Of a stretch of DNA of 64,000 bases, positions 8,572 to 17,419 are shown piece by piece. The position numbers and the translations under genes were made by a program. How positions within the stretch are numbered: position 1 is the first letter of the stretch; each line of letters begins with the position of its first letter. Location of the stretch: NCBI GenBank assembly GCA_043497085.1, contig JBIEKI010000012.1; one strand, 5' to 3'. Origin of the DNA: Thalassobacillus sp043497085. Its GTDB lineage: Bacteria; Bacillota; Bacilli; Bacillales; Halobacillaceae. The notes beneath the pieces are model-generated. The model had not been told where the DNA came from and did not search any database. It worked only from the letters and a program-made list of their open reading frames with translations.

Positions 8572-10308
8572 CTATTCAGCTACCCCTAGTAAACTTTCAT
8601 AGTTGGCAACTTTGTTGCGTCCTTGTTGTTTTGCGCCTACGTACATAGCCCGGTCCGCATGGCGGACAAGCTCAAGTGCTTCTTCACAGTGGTCGGGATA
8701 AGCTGCTACCCCAATACTTGCTGTAATGGAAACAGCAGCCGGTCCATCCTGGTCTACAATATGATCATAAGCATAAAAAGTGGATGAAGCTATACTTTCC
8801 CTTAGTTTGTCAGCGGTCTTCATCGTTTCACTAAGATTATAGGAAGGTAATAAGATAACAAACTCCTCTCCACCATAGCGAGCTACCAGACCTTCACTTC
8901 CAATCAGATTACTTAACAAATCTGCCACATCGCAAAGAATCTCATTTCCGCTTTGGTGACCATATGTATCATTTACTACCTTGAAATGATCAATATCCAA
9001 TAATATAAGTGACATAGGCTGATTTGTGTTTTTAAGGGTCAGAAATGTTTTATCCAATTGCTCTTCAAAGTAACGGTAATTATATAGGTTCGTGAGTGGA
9101 CAACGTTCACTTTTATTTTTGGTGAGCTCATAATTGTTCGCATTTTCAATAGCTACAGCAAGATAATTGATCAAAATGTCTAATATCATATACTGATACT
9201 TTTCAAATGCGCGCTTTTGATTAGAAATGACCGTAATAACCGAAACGATTTGATTATTTCGGAAGACAGGAAGCGATAAAACGCTTTCTCCGTCATTCGG
9301 AATAAAGTTACTATCCAAATGCAGCCACTCGCGTCGACTTTGGTACCGTACACCCTTTCTTTTTTGCCATACATAGCCGCTGACACCCTCCCCCGGCCTT
9401 AAGGTGAATTCGGTGATGCTATGTTGCCCGCTTCCATCATAAAACCTCATCAGACTCAGGCTTTTCTCGTCTTTCACATTAAAAATATAAATGTATTTCA
9501 GGGGTAAGAGATCTGCTACCCGTAGGATGAAAAGGTCGATCACTTCCTTGGACTTCAGACGTCCCGTAAGCTCATGACCGATATCACTCGTCTTTTGCAG
9601 GTATCCATTGATCTGTTGGCTGGTATGGTAAAGCATGAGCATGGCAGAAATAAAAACAAAAGGGATACCTACGTAATAAACAGCCACGACTCCCAGCTCA
9701 GAATATAGCCTGAACAAAACAAAACCTACAGGGAAAATGAGCACAGTGGTATAGGTTTCCCATAAAGTAGCACGATCAATCAATTGAAACCGTCGCTTCT
9801 GCAAAAGTACTCCTAATACTTTAATCAGTGTCTGATTCACTAAAAATATAGTCATCGCATAAGCAAGAATAGGAAAGATGTCATACAACTCATTATAGGC
9901 AGCATTACCATGCTCTCCCCCAAGAAGATAGTAGACTATAGCGCCAACGATACTCGTCACTAAAAACATCAGCATGTTCATCGGAAAGCGGTGTAGATCC
10001 TCCCGTGTAATCCGCATTTTTATTAGTAGGGAAATAACACCTATTTGGGTCAGAACTATTTCCATGAATAAGCCGAAATAAAGAAATACCGCCAGACTGA
10101 CACCCTGGATCAGAAAAATCGGGCCCTCTTTAAATATCAGAGGGAATAAAGAGACAATACAAATTAAAATGGCAAAAGAGAATAGATCAGCCATTATACC
10201 TTCAAAACCCGGTTCCATATAACTATATACTCCATATAAACTAATCGGCCAAACGAAAAGCCAGGCCAGCCATATGGCAATCCTCTTCTCTTTCGTCATC
10301 ACATGCAT
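8572..10308 (-). CDS. membrane-bound GAF-GGDEF diguanylate cyclase
   Basis: The predicted product makes cyclic di-GMP at the membrane. The N-terminal half (about residues 10-235) has about eight hydrophobic helices; a GAF-type sensor domain follows at about 245-390 and a GGDEF domain from about 405 to the end. The active-site loop reads RYGGEEF, so it should be catalytic. The RxxD product-inhibition site expected just upstream is absent (GSEG). Two in-frame starts compete: ATG at 10308 and ATG at 10299, the latter better spaced from AGGGAG. It lies between comC and folC, which are adjacent in B. subtilis, so it is an insertion relative to that order. Confidence 0.88.
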   Translation of the reverse strand: MHVMTKEKRIAIWLAWLFVWPISLYGVYSYMEPGFEGIMADLFSFAILICIVSLFPLIFKEGPIFLIQGVSLAVFLYFGLFMEIVLTQIGVISLLIKMRITREDLHRFPMNMLMFLVTSIVGAIVYYLLGGEHGNAAYNELYDIFPILAYAMTIFLVNQTLIKVLGVLLQKRRFQLIDRATLWETYTTVLIFPVGFVLFRLYSELGVVAVYYVGIPFVFISAMLMLYHTSQQINGYLQKTSDIGHELTGRLKSKEVIDLFILRVADLLPLKYIYIFNVKDEKSLSLMRFYDGSGQHSITEFTLRPGEGVSGYVWQKRKGVRYQSRREWLHLDSNFIPNDGESVLSLPVFRNNQIVSVITVISNQKRAFEKYQYMILDILINYLAVAIENANNYELTKNKSERCPLTNLYNYRYFEEQLDKTFLTLKNTNQPMSLILLDIDHFKVVNDTYGHQSGNEILCDVADLLSNLIGSEGLVARYGGEEFVILLPSYNLSETMKTADKLRESIASSTFYAYDHIVDQDGPAAVSITASIGVAAYPDHCEEALELVRHADRAMYVGAKQQGRNKVANYESLLGVAE

Positions 10309-10410
10309 CTCCCTGCATCAAATCTATTATACTTTTACCATTTATTGCTTGATGATGAATGCAAAAGATGTATTTATAGCGTAAGCAATTTTCAGATAAT
10401 TATTATACTA

Positions 10411-11709
10411 TCATACCTTTGACCTATATTCAAAGTATTTTCTGACATCAGATATGAAATATAGCGAGCCTGCCACAAGCAATACGTCGTTATGGGTCAT
10501 TTTACCCACAACGTTTTCCAGGGCTTCCTCCCACACTTGTTCTGCGCTAGCATTGTCCCCATCATAAACTTCCTTCAATAAACGCGCCTCCATTGCCCGA
10601 GGAAAGTTGAAACTTGTGAATGTGATGTGATCAAAATTGTCTTTAAGCTGCTCCAGCATTCCTTTAACCGGTTTATCTTCCAGGGCTGCATAGAGTAGAA
10701 ATTTACGTTTGTCAGGGAAATGCTCACCAACTGTTCTCATCAAAGTTTCCGTACCCTCTTCATTGTGGGCCCCATCTATGATAACCAAAGGCTTTTCAGA
10801 TACCCGTTCAAACCTGCCAGGCCATTTTGTTGACATAATACCATTATAGTAATCTTCCCGGTGGAACGGATAACTTTTATCCCGTAGCACCTCCATAATC
10901 TCTAAAGCAACTGCAGCATTCGCTTCTTGATGTCTTCCTTTCATACGGCTTGTCAGTAATTGGGATTGATAGGAACTATTTGAAAAGAAAAAGTGTTCTC
11001 CTTCTTCATCACTGCTTTCATGACTTATAAAGAAATCATGGTTCAATCGGAATAGATTCGAAGATGTCTCATGACACTTCTGCTTAATTACATTAATAGC
11101 TTTTTCGCTTTCTACAGCAGTGACCACTGGTACATTATCTTTGATGATGCCAGCCTTTTCTACAGCAATTTTTTCGTAACTGTCACCAAGAATTGACATG
11201 TGATCGAGCCCTATATTAGTAATAGCCGCTACAATAGGCTGAATAACGTTAGTTGAATCAAAACGCCCCCCTAAGCCTGTTTCCATGATTACGAAATCAA
11301 GACTTGCCTGCTTGAAATATAATAGGGCCATGGCGGTAATGACTTCGAATTCAGTTGGTTCTCCTAATGGTGTCTGGCCTAACTCTTCAGCTAAAGGCTT
11401 GATTGTCTTTACAAGCTGCACCCAATCATCATCTTGGATTGGTTTTCCATTTACACTGATCCGTTCATTGAAGTGAATGATATAAGGAGAAGTGAAAGTA
11501 CCGACATCCTTTCCTTGTGCTTCTAACAGATTCCGCAAAAAAGACAGTGTCGAACCTTTTCCATTTGTCCCAGCAATATGGATGGCATTCAGCTCTTGTT
11601 CTGGATGATCAAGCTTTTCCATCATCCATTCCATCCGTTTCAGTCCTGGTTTAATTTTGAATTTTTCACGACTATGAATCCATTCAATCGCCTGCTCATA
11701 CGTCAACAT
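10411..11709 (-). CDS. folC: bifunctional folylpolyglutamate synthase / dihydrofolate synthase
   Basis: FolC adds glutamate to dihydropteroate and to folates in the cytosol. The P-loop is HIAGTNGKGST near residues 43-53. The Mur-ligase-type central motif ETGLGGRFDSTN is near 143-154 and DHMSILG near 171. At 432 residues it matches the family. It lies 69 nt after valS with a possible attenuating hairpin between. Confidence 0.95.
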   Translation of the reverse strand: MLTYEQAIEWIHSREKFKIKPGLKRMEWMMEKLDHPEQELNAIHIAGTNGKGSTLSFLRNLLEAQGKDVGTFTSPYIIHFNERISVNGKPIQDDDWVQLVKTIKPLAEELGQTPLGEPTEFEVITAMALLYFKQASLDFVIMETGLGGRFDSTNVIQPIVAAITNIGLDHMSILGDSYEKIAVEKAGIIKDNVPVVTAVESEKAINVIKQKCHETSSNLFRLNHDFFISHESSDEEGEHFFFSNSSYQSQLLTSRMKGRHQEANAAVALEIMEVLRDKSYPFHREDYYNGIMSTKWPGRFERVSEKPLVIIDGAHNEEGTETLMRTVGEHFPDKRKFLLYAALEDKPVKGMLEQLKDNFDHITFTSFNFPRAMEARLLKEVYDGDNASAEQVWEEALENVVGKMTHNDVLLVAGSLYFISDVRKYFEYRSKV

Positions 11710-11736
11710 CTGATATTTCTCCCTTCACAACAAAGA

Positions 11737-11763
11737 GAGGGCATCCCCACTTGGAACACCCTC
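11737..11763 (-). terminator. possible weak terminator or attenuator between valS and folC
   Basis: GAGGGCATCCCC / GGAACACCCTC can pair with several G-U pairs, but the minus-strand tail is only TCTTTGTTG. It may terminate partly, allowing readthrough into folC. Confidence 0.35.
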
Positions 11764-11778
11764 AAGTTTTCCTACTCT

Positions 11779-14421
11779 TTAAGCTTTCAACTCTTGGATA
11801 CGTGCTTCTACTTTTGCCCGCTTATCTAAGTAGTCGGTTTCTTTTTCACGTTCTTCCTGGACCACGTGCTCAGGAGCTTTTTTGACAAAACCTTCATTCG
11901 AAAGTTTCTTTTGTACTCGCTCCACTTCTTTATCCCATTTTTCCCTCTCTTTTTCCAGGCGTTGAATCTCATCTTCGATATTGATCAGTCCAGCTAAAGG
12001 AAGGTAAAGCTCAGCACCTGTTACTACAGCAGACATCGCTTTTTCTGGAGCTTGCAGACTTGTTGCAATCGTAAGTTCACTTGGATTACAGAAACGCTCC
12101 AGATAGTGGCGATTTGTTTCTAATTCTTTCTCCACTTCTTCATTTTTTGCCTGAATCAGCAACTGAATTTCTTTGGACATCGGCGTATCCACTTCCGCGC
12201 GAATGTTACGAACTGCACGAATGATTGTGACTAGCCGTTCCATTTCACCGACAGCTTTCTCATTATCGAATTCCGTCTTAACTTTCGGCCATGCTGCTTG
12301 AGTAATAGACTCACCTTCATGTGGCAAATGCTGCCAAATCTCTTCTGTAACAAATGGCATGAATGGATGCAGCATTCTCATAATGTTGTCTAGTGTATAA
12401 GCAAGCACGGAGCGAGTTGTTTTAATCTTCGCTTCATCTTCACCATATAAAGGCAGCTTTGCCATTTCAATATACCAATCACAAAACTCATCCCAGATGA
12501 AATTATATAGGTGACGCCCAGCTTCCCCAAATTCATAGCGGTCGATATTCTTTGTCACTTGTTCTACCGTTTGGTTCAAGCGAGTTAAAATCCATTGATC
12601 TGCAACCGATTTTTCTCCGGACAAATCAATATCTTCATACTTCATATCTCCCATATTCATTAATGCAAAACGGGAAGCATTCCAGATTTTGTTGACAAAG
12701 TTCCAGGTTGATTCTACTTTTTCCCATTGGAAACGCAGATCCTGCCCAGGCGCTGACCCTGTAGATAAGAAATAACGTAGTGAGTCCGCTCCATACTTTT
12801 CAATGACATCCATCGGGTCTACCCCGTTGCCAAGAGACTTACTCATCTTCCTGCCTTCAGCATCTCTGACCAGACCATGAATCAAAACGTCTTTGAATGG
12901 GCGACGATCTGTAAATTCGATGGACTGGAAAATCATGCGGCTCACCCAGAAAAAGATGATATCATAACCGGTTACCAAAGCATCTGTAGGGAAGTGACGT
13001 TGAAAATCTTCATTGTTTTCATCCGGCCAGCCCATTGTGGAGAATGGCCACAATGCGGAGGAGAACCATGTATCCAATACATCTGTATCCTGCTCCCAAT
13101 TTTCTGCATCCTCGGGAGCTTCTTTTCCTACATAAAGTTCCCCAGTTTGTTTATGATACCAGGCCGGGATGCGATGTCCCCACCATAATTGTCTTGAAAT
13201 ACACCAATCCCGGATATTTTCCATCCAATGAAGGTAGGTTTTTTCAAAACGATCCGGTACAAAGTGCACCTTGTCATCACCTTGCTGGAGCTTAATCGCT
13301 TCCTTCGCCAGCGGCTCCATATTGACAAACCACTGAGTAGAAAGGTAAGGCTCAACGACAGCCCCGCTACGCTCGGAATGGCCTACCGAATGATCATGAT
13401 CTTCGATTTCGAATAAAATGCCTTGTTCCTGTAAATCCTTCACCAGTTGTTTACGGCATTCGAAGCGGTCCATTCCCTGGTACTTGCCTGCGTTTTCATT
13501 CATGGTCCCGTCTTCGTTCATGACAAGAATCCGTTCTAAGTTATGACGGTTTCCAATTTCAAAGTCATTTGGATCATGAGCAGGGGTGATTTTCACTGCA
13601 CCTGAACCAAATTCCATATCCACATAATCGTCCGCTACAATTTCAATTTCACGGCCGGTAACAGGCAATGTAACCTTTTTACCAATCAGATGCTTATAGC
13701 GTTCATCTTCAGGATGCACAGCAACTGCAGTATCGCCTAACATCGTTTCCGGACGGGTAGTAGCTATTTCAATATGACCGGAACCATCACTTAATGGATA
13801 TTTCATATGATAAAAATGCCCGGTAACATCTTTATAAATAACCTCGATATCAGAGAGCGCGGTTTTCGTAGCCGGATCCCAATTGATGATATATTCACCA
13901 CGATAGATCAAATCTTTTTCATATAGCTTTACAAAAACTTCTTTAACTGCATCAGATAACCCTTCATCTAAGGTGAAACGCTCACGGGAGTAATCCAGTC
14001 CCAGCCCTAGTTTCTCCCACTGGGTGCGGATGAAATCCGCATATTCTTCTTTCCAGGACCAGGCCTGTTCCAAGAATTTTTCCCTTCCTAGATCATAACG
14101 GGAAAGGCCTTGTTCTTTCAGCTTGGCTTCTACTTTTGCCTGGGTTGCGATACCTGCATGGTCCATACCTGGAAGCCATAATACATCGTAGCCTTGCATT
14201 CTTTTTGCTCGTGTTATGATGTCTTGCAATGTAGTATCCCATGCGTGACCAAGGTGTAGTTTACCGGTAACGTTCGGTGGCGGAATGACAACTGTATAAG
14301 GTTCTTTCGATTTGTCACCTGTTGCTTCGAAAAATTTTCCATCCACCCAGTATTTGTATCTTCCATTTTCAACTGTGGTCGGATCATACTTGGGCGGTAA
14401 TGATACTTCCTGATTGGTCAT
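11779..14421 (-). CDS. valS: valine--tRNA ligase
   Basis: ValS charges tRNA-Val in the cytosol. The class I signature HIGH appears as LHLGHAW near residues 55-61 and KMSKS near 523. The editing domain is the segment between about 190 and 330, and a C-terminal coiled coil (LEKEREKWDKEVERVQKK) is present. At 880 residues it has full length. The start follows AAAGGAGGAAATGCAAT. A T-box leader with terminator precedes it, so expression should rise when tRNA-Val is uncharged. Confidence 0.98.
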   Translation of the reverse strand: MTNQEVSLPPKYDPTTVENGRYKYWVDGKFFEATGDKSKEPYTVVIPPPNVTGKLHLGHAWDTTLQDIITRAKRMQGYDVLWLPGMDHAGIATQAKVEAKLKEQGLSRYDLGREKFLEQAWSWKEEYADFIRTQWEKLGLGLDYSRERFTLDEGLSDAVKEVFVKLYEKDLIYRGEYIINWDPATKTALSDIEVIYKDVTGHFYHMKYPLSDGSGHIEIATTRPETMLGDTAVAVHPEDERYKHLIGKKVTLPVTGREIEIVADDYVDMEFGSGAVKITPAHDPNDFEIGNRHNLERILVMNEDGTMNENAGKYQGMDRFECRKQLVKDLQEQGILFEIEDHDHSVGHSERSGAVVEPYLSTQWFVNMEPLAKEAIKLQQGDDKVHFVPDRFEKTYLHWMENIRDWCISRQLWWGHRIPAWYHKQTGELYVGKEAPEDAENWEQDTDVLDTWFSSALWPFSTMGWPDENNEDFQRHFPTDALVTGYDIIFFWVSRMIFQSIEFTDRRPFKDVLIHGLVRDAEGRKMSKSLGNGVDPMDVIEKYGADSLRYFLSTGSAPGQDLRFQWEKVESTWNFVNKIWNASRFALMNMGDMKYEDIDLSGEKSVADQWILTRLNQTVEQVTKNIDRYEFGEAGRHLYNFIWDEFCDWYIEMAKLPLYGEDEAKIKTTRSVLAYTLDNIMRMLHPFMPFVTEEIWQHLPHEGESITQAAWPKVKTEFDNEKAVGEMERLVTIIRAVRNIRAEVDTPMSKEIQLLIQAKNEEVEKELETNRHYLERFCNPSELTIATSLQAPEKAMSAVVTGAELYLPLAGLINIEDEIQRLEKEREKWDKEVERVQKKLSNEGFVKKAPEHVVQEEREKETDYLDKRAKVEARIQELKA

Positions 14422-14454
14422 ATTGCATTTCCTCCTTTAAATTACCGTGATTAG

Positions 14455-14547
14455 AAAGACTTGGCTTATCGCTAAGTCTTATGGCGAAAGCCTAAGTTTT
14501 TTTATACTTTTTTCCTTTAACAAAGTTAAACCTTCATAAAGTAAAAA
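14455..14547. repeat. 95-bp intergenic repeat, copy E1 (in valS leader)
   Basis: CTTGGCTTATCGCTAAGTC, then ATGGCGAAAGCCTAAG, TTTTTTTATACTTT and a distal AAAGTA are shared with 25864-25961. It sits between the T-box terminator and the valS ribosome binding site, so it is transcribed only after antitermination. Confidence 0.6.
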
Positions 14548-14587
14548 TAAAAAAATCCCCTTCATCCAAAAAAGGACGAAAGAGATT
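14547..14587 (-). terminator. T-box terminator of valS leader
   Basis: AATCTCTTTCGTCC / GGATGAAGGGGATT pair over 14 bp with three G-U pairs around a T6 loop, followed by T7 on the minus strand. Confidence 0.9.
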
Positions 14588-14818
14588 GATTCCGTGGTAC
14601 CACCTTTATTCACAAGGTATAATATTTCTCCCTTGTGCGCTTCATTCGTTAACGGCTTCAAACCGGCTCCTTCTACTTTTATTCGTTTTCAAAGAAGCTG
14701 CGTCCGGGGCGACCTTCTAGCATACAATATCCTGGAAAACTTTCAGCACATGTTTCCCTCTCTGTAGGTTTGCATCCTGTACTCTTCCCCATCACGGCAT
14801 TTCACGTGTTCAATTATA
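14547..14818 (-). promoter_or_regulatory. T-box riboswitch leader of valS
   Basis: The minus strand carries the conserved T-box AAAGGTGGTACCACGG (14592-14607). Before it lies a stem CACAAGG / CCTTGTG (14616-14640, stem III-like), and after it a 14-bp intrinsic terminator. The 5' part contains GGGGAAGAGTACAGGA, typical of the base of stem I. T-boxes bind uncharged tRNA and switch from terminator to antiterminator. I could not place the valine specifier codon with certainty; a GTC occurs near 14712. Confidence 0.93.
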
Positions 14819-14824
14819 TTTCAT

Positions 14825-14853
14825 ATTGTATAGAGAAATGTATTTAAAATCAA
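14825..14853 (-). promoter_or_regulatory. sigma-A promoter of valS
   Basis: The minus strand shows TTGATT (14848-14853), a 17-nt spacer and TACAAT (14825-14830). The predicted start near 14818 begins the T-box leader. Confidence 0.75.
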
Positions 14854-14937
14854 CAGTTACTTAGTTCTTGATGCTAAAATCCGCATTTTCATCATTTTAT
14901 CCGATTCATCATATTTTATACAAAAGAGGTGATTAAA

Positions 14938-15126
14938 ATGAGTAGACTGTATCGTTACCGGCTACCTCCATGGTGCCGCAGGTGGCTTTACATCATCGAA
15001 AAAGCGATGCTGCCACTTATGATTTTTCAATTACTACGTACACTCCTCTTTCCAACTACATTGGATGTATTTCTGCTTGGCATATTCATCGGGATTTTCA
15101 TTGCGTTTCATCTGGAGTGGATATAG
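14938..15126 (+). CDS. small membrane protein of unknown function (62 aa)
   Basis: This is one of the few plus-strand genes. An ATG at 14938 follows AAAGAGGTGATTAAA, a strong ribosome binding site; a GTG three codons upstream lies inside that site and is unlikely. The product has a basic, arginine-rich N-terminus (RYRLPPWCRRW) and two closely spaced hydrophobic stretches at about residues 22-40 and 44-60. No family was recognised. Its last 29 bp overlap the 3' end of ysxE convergently. Confidence 0.7.
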   Translation: MSRLYRYRLPPWCRRWLYIIEKAMLPLMIFQLLRTLLFPTTLDVFLLGIFIGIFIAFHLEWI

Positions 15127-16132
15127 ACTCGTTTTCTTTTGCTTGCTGAGCTTGAAAAGAAGAAAAAAGAGATTCGGCAATCATCCGCCCATATACCATT
15201 CGCCGAAAACTTTTCTCTAATTTCTGTACCTTTTCAAGCTCACTTGATTTTTTATCCTCTGCTAATTGATCCAACCGGTAAAAATAATGATGAGGATCAA
15301 TGAGGTGAATCGCTAAAAGAAGACGATCTTGGTTTGTCATTCCATATAATTGCTCATACACTGGAAATTTCTTGATATATTCTTCAACAGGACTATCATG
15401 AAAACGGAAATCATTCAGAAAAAACCTGCTGACGTCCAACATGGCAGGTCCAACAAACATTTGCTCCCAGTTAAGAAAATAGCTATGACCATGATATTGG
15501 ATGATATGATCGTTTTTCAGATTGCCATGATTAATGACCTGTGGTAGATCCCCGGATATATTTTCGCGATCAGGAAACTCCTTAAATAAATCTTTCATAA
15601 ATTCTAAAGAATAATGAATCTGCTTATATTGTGAACAAACAGCCAGTCCCAGCGGGGGCATATAATGACGCTTTTCAAACTCCTCTATCTTAACGAGCAG
15701 ATGTTGATGCGCTTGCTCGCTCGCTTCTCTTCTATTCCATAGATATTCAACATAGTGGTGATTATCCAGAGATGTCTGCTTCGTTTGTTTATGCAATATC
15801 CCCAGGCTGCGATAAAAACTTTCTATATCATGACTTGGATACTCATCCTTGGTGTGCTCCACCCATGGGGTAAGATAATAAAGCCAATTTTCGATTTTTA
15901 CATATGGGGTTCGATCCCTGGTTCTGGCTATCGGTGGCGCGAGTTGTCCCCCGTTAGCTTCCAGCCATTCTGCAATGGAAAGCCATTTGCTTTCTTCATT
16001 GGAGTGATAGCGGGACTGTTTTAGCGCAAAATCACCAAAATCGGTTTGAATACGATATAACTTATTTGTGATTTGTTCGGTTCTATGAATCGACATCCCA
16101 TACCTGTGGATAATAGTTTGTAAGTAATTCAA
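15098..16132 (-). CDS. ysxE: spore coat-associated kinase-like protein YsxE (CotS family)
   Basis: YsxE is a spore coat/encasement protein with an aminoglycoside-phosphotransferase-like fold. The phosphotransferase-type motif NHGNLKNDHIIQY near residues 210-222 and NWEQMFVGPAMLDVSRF near 231-247 correspond to catalytic and metal loops; N replaces the usual first D-like position, so kinase activity is uncertain. The start is a TTG at 16132 behind GGGAGGGATTTT. At 344 residues length is normal. It follows spoVID, as in B. subtilis, where both act in coat encasement. Confidence 0.88.
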   Translation of the reverse strand: MNYLQTIIHRYGMSIHRTEQITNKLYRIQTDFGDFALKQSRYHSNEESKWLSIAEWLEANGGQLAPPIARTRDRTPYVKIENWLYYLTPWVEHTKDEYPSHDIESFYRSLGILHKQTKQTSLDNHHYVEYLWNRREASEQAHQHLLVKIEEFEKRHYMPPLGLAVCSQYKQIHYSLEFMKDLFKEFPDRENISGDLPQVINHGNLKNDHIIQYHGHSYFLNWEQMFVGPAMLDVSRFFLNDFRFHDSPVEEYIKKFPVYEQLYGMTNQDRLLLAIHLIDPHHYFYRLDQLAEDKKSSELEKVQKLEKSFRRMVYGRMIAESLFSSFQAQQAKENESISTPDETQ

Positions 16133-16208
16133 AAAATCCCTCCCTCAAAACAGATCGGGCTGTCGAGGAAGGGATGGAATCTTCCAGGACAGCCTTTTAG
16201 GAATCCTA

Positions 16209-17240
16209 TTATGATTGCGAAGGAATATAAATGATTTTACCAGGTCTAAGATCATCTTCGAATACATTATTCACCTTCGTCAAGTTAGTTATGGAAATTT
16301 GATAGCGGTCTGCAATACTTTCAAGTGTATCTTCTTCTTGAACAATACACATTTTCATCTTTGTATAAGTTTCTTCGCGGTCTTCAAACATACTGAAGAG
16401 TAATTGGTTACCAATATTCCGGCTTTCAGCATCAGCTTCTCCCTCATCATCTTGTACTTCCATCTCACCCTCCATATATTCTAAGGAAGGAGATGCCTCA
16501 TAGGATGGTGACGGGCTCGGCTCATTCTCTTCTACTTCCGGAGCGGCTCCATGGTTAAAAAATTCAGAGAGTGTCTGGACTTTTTTATATTTCCAGCGAT
16601 CCCCACTTGAAGATTCTGATTTTGATTCAACTGCTTCATCCTCGATGATTGAACTCTCTTGCTCCAAAGATAGAGAATTTTCCTCAGGAGATGTGAACAC
16701 TTCATCATTTTCTGGGTAATCCACTTCAAATTGATAGGATTGTTCCCAGGCAGTGTTGTTTTCACTCCTTTCCTTGGAAGATGCAGGTTTCTCTTTTTCT
16801 CTATCCGCTTCCTCTATTCCATGAATAGCGACAGTGGCATGCAGTTTGAGTTGGTTTGCAGAAGGCAATTCATAATCAAAAACGTCAATACTTACAGATA
16901 CATCATCTACATTTTCAACACGATTCCTCGGTATGGAAACCTCTACAGGAAATTGATGATAAAACTGGCTTGCCCCCTCTTCTTCCTGCTCCACTCTTTC
17001 GACTAGCTTTCTGGAAGGGAAAGGTGCTACAGTTTCCGTTTCTGAGTCCTCTCCTGATTTAGCAAAGTACTCCCCAGTAAGATTGATCGCCCCTTGAATC
17101 AATACTGTCTCATCCAAGGGATGAATGACAATTTCCGGATCCAGTGAAATCCCCATCAACTCATTGACTTCCTGTCCTCTTTCAAACCATAACGATTCGT
17201 CTAAATAAAAAGAAAACACATTGGCATTATCATTAGTCAC
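16209..17240 (-). CDS. spoVID: spore coat morphogenetic protein SpoVID (short form)
   Basis: SpoVID drives encasement of the forespore by coat layers. The N-terminal beta domain (about residues 5-160) resembles the family; the middle (about 160-285) is acidic and low in complexity; a LysM domain closes the protein (about 294-341, IVQEEDTLESIADRYQIS). At 343 residues it is much shorter than B. subtilis SpoVID (575), the loss lying in the acidic middle. It sits between hemL and ysxE, as in B. subtilis. Host coat proteins SafA and SpoIVA are expected partners. Confidence 0.88.
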   Translation of the reverse strand: MTNDNANVFSFYLDESLWFERGQEVNELMGISLDPEIVIHPLDETVLIQGAINLTGEYFAKSGEDSETETVAPFPSRKLVERVEQEEEGASQFYHQFPVEVSIPRNRVENVDDVSVSIDVFDYELPSANQLKLHATVAIHGIEEADREKEKPASSKERSENNTAWEQSYQFEVDYPENDEVFTSPEENSLSLEQESSIIEDEAVESKSESSSGDRWKYKKVQTLSEFFNHGAAPEVEENEPSPSPSYEASPSLEYMEGEMEVQDDEGEADAESRNIGNQLLFSMFEDREETYTKMKMCIVQEEDTLESIADRYQISITNLTKVNNVFEDDLRPGKIIYIPSQS

Positions 17241-17336
17241 GTACTTTTCCTCCTCCCTTGTGACGCAACATCCATCTCTGTTCCACTTTATGCACAGGGA
17301 AGGGAAAATATACGAAACAAAAAGAAAAGCCCATAC

Positions 17337-17371
17337 AAAAGGCTTAGAGGAAAAATTCCTCTAAGCCTTTT
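17337..17371. terminator. strong terminator after hemL
   Basis: AAAAGGCTTAGAGGAA / TTCCTCTAAGCCTTTT form a perfect 16-bp stem, with a T run on either strand. It closes the hemAXCDBL operon. Confidence 0.9.
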
Positions 17372-17419
17372 TATGCCATAATAACTCTATGGCCTTATCT
17401 ATTTGGGGTGGGTAAGTTT

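Noticed and set aside
14479..14661. 60-codon minus-strand open frame
   Set aside because: It overlaps the T-box, terminator and repeat of the valS leader.
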